This document shows positions 1-5,795 of a DNA stretch of 11,395 nt, one piece after another. The position numbers were made by a program, and so were the translations under genes. Source of the DNA: JANWLD01 sp036278875. Its GTDB lineage: Bacteria > Patescibacteriota > Saccharimonadia > Saccharimonadales > 2-12-FULL-41-12. The number at the start of each line of letters is the position of its first letter. The stretch's first letter is position 1. The stretch covers positions 1 through 11,395 of the forward strand of contig DASUKF010000013.1 in assembly GCA_036278875.1 (NCBI GenBank), in the 5' to 3' direction. The notes beneath the pieces are model-generated. The model was given only the letters and a program-made list of their open reading frames with translations, ran no database searches and had not been told where the DNA came from.

Positions 1-1206
1 CCTCTCCTGCATGAAGCGCTCGATATCGCGGCGCATGAAGTCGCTTTCCGTTTCCTTGTGCCGTCTTTCCAGATTTGGTATGACGCCTTCATAGGTCGTA
101 TCGAACGCCCTGCCGCCGCCCATCTTTATCCTGTAGGTTTCGCTGCCGGTCCCGTAAAGAATCTTGTCCAAATCCTCTTTTTTCAGCTCGCCTGTAGGCA
201 CATGTATGGAAAACCTGTATCTGTCGGCCACGGCGGCCATTTTTTTCATGTACCAGGCGTCAGACGTAACCCGGTTGAATGGCCTGATAGCCCCTTCGGC
301 TATGGTCAGCCGTCCGTTCGGAATGACCAGCTCCGGATCTACTTCCAGACGGCTGCCTAGTCCGGTGCATACCGGGCAGGCCCCGTGCGGGCTGTTGAAA
401 CTGAAGGTGCGCGGTTCCAGCTCGGGAATCGATACGTCCGGGTGATCTATACAGGCATACATCAGGCTATATTTATACTCTTCCTTGCTGTCCGCGTCCT
501 GCACCAGCAGACGGCCGTCAGCTATATCCAATGCCTGCTCTATACTTTGGCTCAGGCGCCCTTTGCTCTCTTCGTCATTGATAAGCCTGTCTACGACTAT
601 CTCGATGTTGTGCTTGTATTTCTTGTCCAGCTCGGGCCATTCGTCCAGTGAATAGACCACACCGTCCACACGGGCACGGACAAAACCGCGGCGCTGGAAC
701 TGCTCGGGTATATGCTCAAACTGGCCTTTCTTATCAATCACTACCGGGGCCATTACCAGCAGACGGGACTTGTTTGGCAGATTATTGCCAACCTGGTCGA
801 CTATCATGGTCGGCGTCTGGCGCGATACGCTCTTGCCGCAGACCGGACAGTGCGGTACGCCGATACGAGCAAAAAGCAGGCGCAGATAATCATATATCTC
901 GGTGACGGTAGCGACCGTACTGCGCGGGTTGCGGCTAGTAGATTTCTGATCTATCGATATGGCCGGACTCAACCCGTCTATCTGATCTACATCAGGTTTT
1001 TCCATCAAACCCAGGAACTGCCTGGCATAGGCGCTTAAGCTCTCCACATAGCGCCGCTGGCCTTCGGCGTAGATGGTATCAAAAGCCAGGCTTGACTTGC
1101 CGGAACCGGAAAGCCCGGTAATCACCACCAGCTTGTTTCTCGGTATGTCTACGTTTATATTTTTTAAGTTGTGCTCGCGGGCACCTTTAACCTCTATAAA
1201 TTCCAT
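1..1206 (-). CDS. uvrA: Excinuclease ABC subunit A (UvrA), N-terminal 402 residues, truncated by window edge
   Basis: UvrA is the damage-sensing ATPase of nucleotide excision repair. It acts as a dimer and loads UvrB on damaged DNA. The reading frame is open from ATG at 1206 to base 1, so only the amino-terminal part is present (full UvrA is usually about 930-960 residues). Visible motifs are the first Walker A (GLSGSGKSS, residues 31-39), the conserved block after it (YVESLSAYARQFLG), a CPVC pair at 120-123 in the UvrB-interaction region, and the conserved ELEPRTFSFNSPHGACPVC stretch. The first zinc module reads C252-x2-H255 ... C277-x2-C280, where many UvrAs have Cys at the second position. 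The start is supported by GAGGG just upstream and by a promoter at 1231-1259. Family identity is certain. Confidence 0.97.
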   Translation of the reverse strand, partial: MEFIEVKGAREHNLKNINVDIPRNKLVVITGLSGSGKSSLAFDTIYAEGQRRYVESLSAYARQFLGLMEKPDVDQIDGLSPAISIDQKSTSRNPRSTVATVTEIYDYLRLLFARIGVPHCPVCGKSVSRQTPTMIVDQVGNNLPNKSRLLVMAPVVIDKKGQFEHIPEQFQRRGFVRARVDGVVYSLDEWPELDKKYKHNIEIVVDRLINDEESKGRLSQSIEQALDIADGRLLVQDADSKEEYKYSLMYACIDHPDVSIPELEPRTFSFNSPHGACPVCTGLGSRLEVDPELVIPNGRLTIAEGAIRPFNRVTSDAWYMKKMAAVADRYRFSIHVPTGELKKEDLDKILYGTGSETYRIKMGGGRAFDTTYEGVIPNLERRHKETESDFMRRDIERFMQER

Positions 1207-1230
1207 TCACCCTCTTTCATTAGGGCAAAT

Positions 1231-1259
1231 AGTATAGCGTGTTTTAGAGAATTTTTCCA
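1231..1259 (-). promoter_or_regulatory. Probable sigma70-type promoter of uvrA
   Basis: On the minus strand, TGGAAA (1254-1259, 4 of 6 consensus) lies 17 bp from TATACT (1231-1236, 5 of 6). Transcription would start near 1224, giving a leader of about 18 nt that contains GAGGG a few bases before the uvrA ATG. The element fills the 56-bp gap after the stop of the 220-residue gene. uvrA therefore need not depend on read-through. No SOS (LexA) operator was recognised by eye. Confidence 0.5.
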
Positions 1260-1262
1260 GTG

Positions 1263-1925
1263 CTACTGCTGTTCAGTTAAGCTGGCAGCCAATTCTTCAT
1301 CCCCGCGCACCAAAACTCTTTCACTAACCCAGGTAACTGGAGGGTAATCCTCCGGCGACTCCTCTGCCTCTGTTCTGTCAACAGTTGCCTGCAGATAAGC
1401 CTTTACTTGCTCGTTTCCTTCATATAGATCAACTTCTACCCGATTCCTTCCACCAAGATCAATCCTTACAAAAGTCGGCCAGCCTCTCTGCTCCATGCCT
1501 TCGGCCCACGCTATAAGGTCCCTTATAAAATCACGCCGGGGGCTTTCCTTGCCGTAAGCCTGTTCGAGTGCGAAATCATAGTACTTGCTGTCCATCAAAG
1601 GATTCTTAACTTTGATTTCCCCTGTTTTTGCCTCTTCAGGACTCACGCCAACCAGGGATACCGCGCCGCAATTCCTTAGCCTTTGTTCTGTTTTTGATTT
1701 TAAAAATTGATTTATTGAAAAGTCATGTACTAAGGGCCAGTCAATACCAACATCTGTACCAGATATGCTACTATTTACCTCTTCCAATGACTCTCTACTA
1801 GCCGTACTTAAATCCTGGCCTATCGTAGATATCTCTACCCCTAAAGCTGTGGCGCGTTCAAAAACTAGACCGAAACGTTCATAGCCAGTAGGTTGTGGGT
1901 CAGGCTGACCTGCAGAACTTGACAT
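1263..1925 (-). CDS. Unrecognised acidic 220-residue protein
   Basis: I do not recognise a family. The protein is soluble in appearance, with no signal peptide or membrane segment, a single cysteine (C86), and many Glu and Asp residues, especially in the first 60 and last 50 residues. The middle (about residues 110-180) looks like a mixed alpha/beta fold, with a helix RRDFIRDLIAWAEGME followed by strand-like segments rich in Val. It lies 56 bp upstream of uvrA on the same strand. It reads from its own near-consensus promoter whose -10 box is only 10 bp from the ATG, so the mRNA would have a leader of about 4 nt. No Shine-Dalgarno sequence is present. Base use is more A/T-rich at its 5' end than in neighbouring housekeeping genes. 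It is probably a real lineage-specific gene of unknown function. Confidence 0.75.
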   Translation of the reverse strand: MSSSAGQPDPQPTGYERFGLVFERATALGVEISTIGQDLSTASRESLEEVNSSISGTDVGIDWPLVHDFSINQFLKSKTEQRLRNCGAVSLVGVSPEEAKTGEIKVKNPLMDSKYYDFALEQAYGKESPRRDFIRDLIAWAEGMEQRGWPTFVRIDLGGRNRVEVDLYEGNEQVKAYLQATVDRTEAEESPEDYPPVTWVSERVLVRGDEELAASLTEQQ

Positions 1926-1935
1926 AATTTGATTT

Positions 1936-1963
1936 ATTATACAATTTTATGATTTGTAGTCAA
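1936..1963 (-). promoter_or_regulatory. Near-consensus promoter of the 220-residue gene, nearly leaderless
   Basis: Read on the minus strand, TTGACT (1958-1963) is separated by 16 bp from a perfect TATAAT (1936-1941). A start about 7 bp beyond the -10 box falls near 1929, only some 4 nt before the ATG at 1925. The bases between contain no purine-rich ribosome-binding site. The spacing is seen in the sequence; leaderless translation is inferred. Confidence 0.75.
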
Positions 1964-1986
1964 TATCTTTAAATTATTTATTGACT
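1958..1986. repeat. 8-bp inverted repeat carrying the -35 boxes of two divergent promoters
   Basis: AGTCAATA (1958-1965) and TATTGACT (1979-1986) are exact inverted copies with a 13-bp A/T-rich spacer. Each arm contains the TTGACT -35 box of one of the two back-to-back promoters. Six of the eight bases follow from both promoters using the same -35 hexamer. The extra TA on each side is what makes the symmetry longer. It could be a shared operator, or just a consequence of promoter consensus. Confidence 0.5.
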
Positions 1987-2009
1987 TTTTGGCAATTCCT
2001 GAGTATAAT
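1981..2009 (+). promoter_or_regulatory. Near-consensus promoter of the small basic membrane protein gene
   Basis: TTGACT (1981-1986), a 17-bp spacer and a perfect TATAAT (2004-2009) form one of the strongest-looking promoters in the window. Transcription would start near 2016, leaving a leader of about 26 nt with a strong ribosome-binding site. It is back-to-back with the promoter of the minus-strand 220-residue gene. Confidence 0.8.
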
Positions 2010-2029
2010 ATCGTTTACAAATCCTTAAA

Positions 2030-2036
2030 AAGGTGG
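2030..2036 (+). promoter_or_regulatory. Ribosome-binding site fixing the ATG at 2042
   Basis: AAGGTGG is a strong Shine-Dalgarno sequence with 5 nt to ATG 2042-2044. An in-frame GTG at 2033 lies inside this site, so it is unlikely to be the start. Confidence 0.75.
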
Positions 2037-2041
2037 TTTTG

Positions 2042-2329
2042 ATGCAGGACTTCATAGTTCTGGGGCAGATTCCCGGCACAAACTGGCATTTCGGGTTCCT
2101 ATCTTTACTCTATCTGCTGGAGTTTGTCCTGGTAATCTACATCATCAAATCCTACCACCTGAAAAAATTAAAAGGCATAGAAAAAAGACTGCGCACGTTA
2201 AAATGGTCCGCTAAGAAATTCATGAAACGGCCGCACAGAACCATAAAATCATACAAGAAGAAGCTAAGTAAGAAGCTACTCCATTTCAGGAACGATGTTC
2301 TCGGCCCAAAGCTGAAGTTCCTCAAGTAA
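2042..2329 (+). CDS. Small single-pass membrane protein with strongly basic tail (95 residues)
   Basis: I recognise no family. After a short uncharged N-terminus there is one hydrophobic segment (about residues 18-36, rich in Leu, Val, Ile). A tail of about 60 residues follows with roughly 23 Lys/Arg and only two acidic residues. By the positive-inside rule the N-terminus would be outside and the tail in the cytoplasm, where it could touch nucleic acid or anionic lipid; that role is inference. It is the only plus-strand gene in the window. A near-consensus promoter and a strong ribosome-binding site make it convincing despite its size. Its last 54 bp overlap the 3' end of the convergent sbcB gene, so the two transcripts would be complementary there. 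No hairpin terminator is visible on either strand. Confidence 0.75.
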   Translation: MQDFIVLGQIPGTNWHFGFLSLLYLLEFVLVIYIIKSYHLKKLKGIEKRLRTLKWSAKKFMKRPHRTIKSYKKKLSKKLLHFRNDVLGPKLKFLK

Positions 2330-3718
2330 ATACCGGTGGTTATCGCTCAGGCCATCGCGTTCGGATATCTCCTTCAGGCGTGCCATAAATCGGTTAAGAC
2401 GGCTGGATTCTTTGCCGGCCAGGATTACTTCGCGACGGTAGCTTTCCCACTGTTCTTTTTCTGCGGAAGATAAGAACTTCGGGAAATTCCGGGCCTTATA
2501 CAGCACTACCAGATTCTTCAGCCGGCTGTCGCTAAACTTGTCCGCAAAACTGCTGATTTCCGCAGGGTTGGCTGTACGAAGTCCGGCCGAAAGGTTCCTG
2601 TCCGCATCCGGTATGAACCTGTCATATAGCCGCTGGTCAACATCTATCGGATTGTCTACCAGCTCTACCTGGGCTTTGCGTCCGGAATTGATGATTTCCA
2701 GGGCCCTAAGCAGATTCTCTTGAAATTTGGGCGCGCCGCGCAGAGTTTTCAGGTGTTTTTCCAGCTTCTTTATATCTATACCTATGCGTTTTCTGCTGGC
2801 ATTATCTAACACGCCCAAAGGAGCGATGGCCGGACACCTATTGTATTGAAGCGACTTCACGGGGAGTCTGAGCTCCTCGCTGTCCTTTTTGTATTTCCAC
2901 TTTTCTACAAGCTCTTCCGGCGATAAATCCATGAATTCTTCCGGGTCGTGGCGAAGGTCATAAACAAGCGCGCCGTTTCTATCGGGATGCGGGCAGATGC
3001 GCGCTGCTACCGTGGTCTTTTCGAATTCCGCCGGGTATTTACCGCTGGAGTAAACGAACATATCCTCTTTTTCTACCAGATGTTTCACGGCCTGCTTGGA
3101 GCGCATACCCAGAAGATACTCGAACAATCTGGGCTGTTTTTCCTTTATGAGCCTGGCGACGGCTATGGTCGCGTTCACATCGCTGAGCGCATCGTGCGCT
3201 TCACTATGGTCCAGCTTATTCACTGCGGTAAGCAGTTCCAAACGGTTGGAAGGCTTGCCGTCGGGCGCGAACGGCCATTTTATGCCCTCCGGACGTAGTG
3301 CGCGGGTCATCCGGGTAACATCCAGAAGGTCCCAGCGGCTGCAGTTGTCCCGCCACTGCCACTCATAAGCATCGTTGAAGTTGCGGTAAAAAAGAAACCG
3401 CATGAACTCATCGTCAAAACGTATATTGTTGAAACCTATGAAAACCGTGTCCGGCTTCCATATCTTTTTATCAAAAAGATGGACAAATTCCGCCTCGCTC
3501 AGACCTTCCGCCAGGGTCTGCTGCGGCGTGGTGCCATGTATCAGTACCGCGTCCGGGTCCGGCAATACATCTTCCGTCATTTTTATCAGTACATTGAATT
3601 CTTCGCCTATAGGTTCCAAATCCATGTCGGTGCGGCGGCCTGCGAACTGCATTATCCGCGAACCCCGCGGGTTTACGCCGCTGGTTTCCAGATCATAAAA
3701 AAAGAAAGTATCTGCCAC
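2276..3718 (-). CDS. sbcB: Exodeoxyribonuclease I (SbcB/ExoI family, DEDDh)
   Basis: This is a 3'-5' exonuclease degrading single-stranded DNA in recombination and mismatch repair. At 480 residues it is close to the E. coli enzyme (475). All DEDDh catalytic residues are visible: D9 and E11 in FYDLETSG, D102 in GFNNIRFDDEF, and H175 with D180 in AHDALSD. Further family blocks are SRWDLLDVTR, ALRPEGIKWP, QYNRCPAIAPLGVL and YKARNFP near the C-terminus. The start is GTG at 3718: an in-frame TAA precedes it immediately, and any later start would lose D9 and E11. It begins 7 bp after the stop of the upstream hydrolase-like gene with no clear Shine-Dalgarno site, which suggests translational coupling. 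Its 3' end overlaps the small plus-strand gene by 54 bp. Confidence 0.96.
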   Translation of the reverse strand: MADTFFFYDLETSGVNPRGSRIMQFAGRRTDMDLEPIGEEFNVLIKMTEDVLPDPDAVLIHGTTPQQTLAEGLSEAEFVHLFDKKIWKPDTVFIGFNNIRFDDEFMRFLFYRNFNDAYEWQWRDNCSRWDLLDVTRMTRALRPEGIKWPFAPDGKPSNRLELLTAVNKLDHSEAHDALSDVNATIAVARLIKEKQPRLFEYLLGMRSKQAVKHLVEKEDMFVYSSGKYPAEFEKTTVAARICPHPDRNGALVYDLRHDPEEFMDLSPEELVEKWKYKKDSEELRLPVKSLQYNRCPAIAPLGVLDNASRKRIGIDIKKLEKHLKTLRGAPKFQENLLRALEIINSGRKAQVELVDNPIDVDQRLYDRFIPDADRNLSAGLRTANPAEISSFADKFSDSRLKNLVVLYKARNFPKFLSSAEKEQWESYRREVILAGKESSRLNRFMARLKEISERDGLSDNHRYLLEELQLWAENIVPEME

Positions 3719-3725
3719 TTATTAT

Positions 3726-4451
3726 CTATTGTACCCGGCTGAAAACCGCATTGAAAGGACCGTCGCAATCAGAGCCGGGCATATTGCGGTCGGCTACGAC
3801 TATAGTATCCACGGCGAGGTAACTGCTCATTACCGTAGATGCGCCCAGGCGCAAAAAATTCAGATAATCACGGTCGTCCAGCTTGAGCGGGCTTTTGCCG
3901 CCTCGTACATCCGGCAACGGCGTAGCCCAGCAAGCCGGTACCAGTACCGTTGATGTTTCTACTGCTAACTCCTCAGGACTCAGCATCTCGGAACAAATAA
4001 GCGTAGTGCGTCCGAAACGCGGAAGCCTGGACCCGTCACCGCTGGCTAGCATACCGGATTGTTCTTCAAACATGCTGAGGTTTGATTTGAGATCGCAGCC
4101 GTCTACCCGGCCATTCCGGAAGTGAAGTACGCCGTTATACCAGCTGCCGTTCTTTTCCCTTAGCGGGGTGCCGAACATAATTACCGCGTCCGTTGCACGG
4201 CTTAGTTCCCTTACGCCCTCTATCCGGCCACATATCTCGGTCTTATGCTCAGGTATCTCGGCAAGCGGACCGCTAAAACCTGAAAGCTCCGGTGTAACTA
4301 TGACGCCGTCTTCGGGCAGATCACTTATCAGCAAGTCGAATAGCGAATCCCAGTCCGGCTCTGACGCTATATGGATATCACCCAGGGAATCCTGAACGGT
4401 ATGCAGACCGTAGCTTCTGAAATAAACACTTTCTAATTCAGGAGAAGACAT
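3726..4451 (-). CDS. Carbon-nitrogen hydrolase (nitrilase superfamily)-like protein
   Basis: Nitrilase-superfamily enzymes hydrolyse amides or nitriles with a Glu-Lys-Cys triad. The candidate residues are E55 (VTPELSGF), K122 (GCDLKSNLS) and C153 (LICSEMLSPE), in the right order and at family-like spacing. Between them, YNGVLHFRNGRVDGC and FGRTTLICSE match the usual strand-turn pattern before the nucleophile. At 241 residues it is slightly short for the superfamily (about 260-300), and overall similarity seems low, so the substrate cannot be named. No signal peptide or membrane segment is seen. It sits 23 bp after obgE and 7 bp before sbcB, suggesting co-transcription. No Shine-Dalgarno site is visible. 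A TATTAT -10-like box (4461-4466) lies 9 bp before the ATG, so a leaderless transcript is also possible. Confidence 0.65.
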   Translation of the reverse strand: MSSPELESVYFRSYGLHTVQDSLGDIHIASEPDWDSLFDLLISDLPEDGVIVTPELSGFSGPLAEIPEHKTEICGRIEGVRELSRATDAVIMFGTPLREKNGSWYNGVLHFRNGRVDGCDLKSNLSMFEEQSGMLASGDGSRLPRFGRTTLICSEMLSPEELAVETSTVLVPACWATPLPDVRGGKSPLKLDDRDYLNFLRLGASTVMSSYLAVDTIVVADRNMPGSDCDGPFNAVFSRVQ

Positions 4452-4474
4452 TCTGTCAATATAATATAAAACTC

Positions 4475-5740
4475 TTAATAAGTCAGCTTTCTATCAATAT
4501 TGTCAAATATGATTGTGTCGCCGGTTTCTATTTTTCTGCGTTCAAGCTCGTGCATGATTCCCGTTTTGCGCATTATATCCCGCAGCCTTTGCACACCGCC
4601 CTCGCTTTCAAAATCCGTGCGCAGAGCAAACCTTTCTATCTTCTTTCCTCTCACTTTGAATCCGTCTTTGGATTTAACGACTTTCCAGCTGTCATCCTCT
4701 TTTTCCAGACGTATTACGGGCACCGTTTCCCTGGCTCTCCTTGCAGGTTTAGCACGCAGGACCTTCAACATTTTGTATGCTTCGTTCAGCAACTCAGGTA
4801 TGCCCTGCCCGGATTGGGCCGATATAGCCATTATGGCTTTTCGGCCGGCGGCTTTTTTAAGGCTTTTTATCAGGTCGCCGATTATTTCCCCGTCCAGGCC
4901 TTCCACCTTGTTTATTACCACTATCTGGGGTCGTCTGGAAAGGTTGACGGTGTAGTCAGCCAGTTCTCTCTGAATGGTCTTATAGGAACCGACGGGATCG
5001 GCGTCATAAGCGTCTATCAGGTGCAGAAGAAGCTTGGTCCGTTCTATATGGCGCAGAAACTCATCACCCAGCCCTTTGCCCCGGCTGGCGCCCTCTATCA
5101 GGCCCGGTATGTCGGCTACCAGCATGCTGGAATCAGCCACGTCGACCACCCCGAGATTCGGCGTAAGCGTGGTAAAGGGATAGTTGGCTATTTCCGGATG
5201 CGCGTTGCTGATGCGGCTTAAAAGAGTTGATTTGCCGGCGTTAGGCAGCCCCACCAGCCCTACGTCCGCCAGCATCTTCAGCTCGAATTCGACTAAAAGT
5301 TCTTCACCCGGCTCGCCTTTTTCGGCGACACGCGGCGCCTGTCTGGTACTGCTGGCAAAATGCGCGTTGCCAAAGCCGCCTTTGCCGCCCTCCGCAACCA
5401 CTTCTCTCTGACCGTCCTCGGTCAAATCCGCAAGGATTTTGCCTTTTTCATTCGATATGACAGTACCTACCGGCAATTTAACTATCAGGTCTTTGGCGTT
5501 CTTACCGTGTTTCTTGCGTTTCTCACCATTCTTGCCGGGCTCTGCCGCCAGTTCCTTCTTGTAGCGGAAATTAGCCAGGGTATCCTGGTTATTGCTGGCA
5601 AGTGCCACGACGTTCCCGCCGTCCCCGCCGTCGCCGCCGTCCGGGCCGCCTTTGGCAACATATTTCTCATGGCGGAAACTAAGCTTGCCGTCGCCGCCTT
5701 TGCCTGCCCTGATTTTTACGCTTACCTTGTCTACAAACAC
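4475..5740 (-). CDS. obgE: GTPase Obg/CgtA
   Basis: Obg is a ribosome-associated GTPase acting in 50S assembly and stress control. The 421-residue protein has the full three-domain layout: the Gly-rich Obg fold (1-158, with GGPDGGDGGDGGNV), the G domain (about 159-335) and a C-terminal OCT domain (about 340-415, VQRLRDIMRKTGIMHELE). G-motifs are G1 GLPNAGKST (164-172), the Obg switch region NYPFTTLTPNLG, G3 DIPG (210-213), and G5 SAQSG. G4 reads NKVE (277-280) instead of the canonical NKxD; I checked this in the DNA. The start is GTG at 5740, with AGGAG 6 nt upstream and an extended -10 promoter further up. It heads a probable unit with the hydrolase-like gene and sbcB. Confidence 0.97.
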   Translation of the reverse strand: MFVDKVSVKIRAGKGGDGKLSFRHEKYVAKGGPDGGDGGDGGNVVALASNNQDTLANFRYKKELAAEPGKNGEKRKKHGKNAKDLIVKLPVGTVISNEKGKILADLTEDGQREVVAEGGKGGFGNAHFASSTRQAPRVAEKGEPGEELLVEFELKMLADVGLVGLPNAGKSTLLSRISNAHPEIANYPFTTLTPNLGVVDVADSSMLVADIPGLIEGASRGKGLGDEFLRHIERTKLLLHLIDAYDADPVGSYKTIQRELADYTVNLSRRPQIVVINKVEGLDGEIIGDLIKSLKKAAGRKAIMAISAQSGQGIPELLNEAYKMLKVLRAKPARRARETVPVIRLEKEDDSWKVVKSKDGFKVRGKKIERFALRTDFESEGGVQRLRDIMRKTGIMHELERRKIETGDTIIFDNIDRKLTY

Positions 5741-5746
5741 TTAAAA

Positions 5747-5771
5747 CTCCTATGTCATTGGCATTATAACA
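5747..5771 (-). promoter_or_regulatory. Extended -10 promoter and ribosome-binding site of obgE
   Basis: On the minus strand TGTTATAAT (5763-5771) is a perfect -10 hexamer preceded by the TGn extension. The region 17-18 bp upstream of it has no good -35 match, which is typical of extended -10 promoters. AGGAG (5747-5751) follows, 6 nt before the GTG start at 5740. The element lies in the 55-bp gap after the LysM-CHAP gene, so obgE and the genes after it can be expressed independently. Confidence 0.65.
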
Positions 5772-5795
5772 GAGGTAGCCTAGGTGTTCTGAAAT

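Noticed and set aside
1..1038. Several plus-strand open frames of 80-110 codons at the left end
   Set aside because: All lie opposite uvrA, whose conserved motifs account for the whole region.
1187..1220. Eight-codon upstream reading frame starting ATGAAAGAGGG and overlapping the uvrA start
   Set aside because: It simply contains the uvrA ribosome-binding site and has no ribosome-binding site of its own; most likely chance.
2250..2335. Bidirectional terminator between sbcB and the small plus-strand gene
   Set aside because: The genes overlap and I found no GC-rich stem followed by a T-run on either strand.
4461..4486. Full promoter for the hydrolase-like gene
   Set aside because: TATTAT at 4461-4466 is good, but the nearest -35-like sequence (CTGACT) is only 14 bp away. 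I mention it as a possibility and do not list it as a feature.
4550..5221. Long plus-strand open frame of 223 codons opposite obgE
   Set aside because: It is fully antisense to a well-conserved gene, has no ribosome-binding site, and its composition is what the complement of obgE codons produces.
5641..5660. Gly-rich low-complexity stretch in the obgE 5' region as a possible repeat element
   Set aside because: It is the conserved glycine-rich part of the Obg fold.
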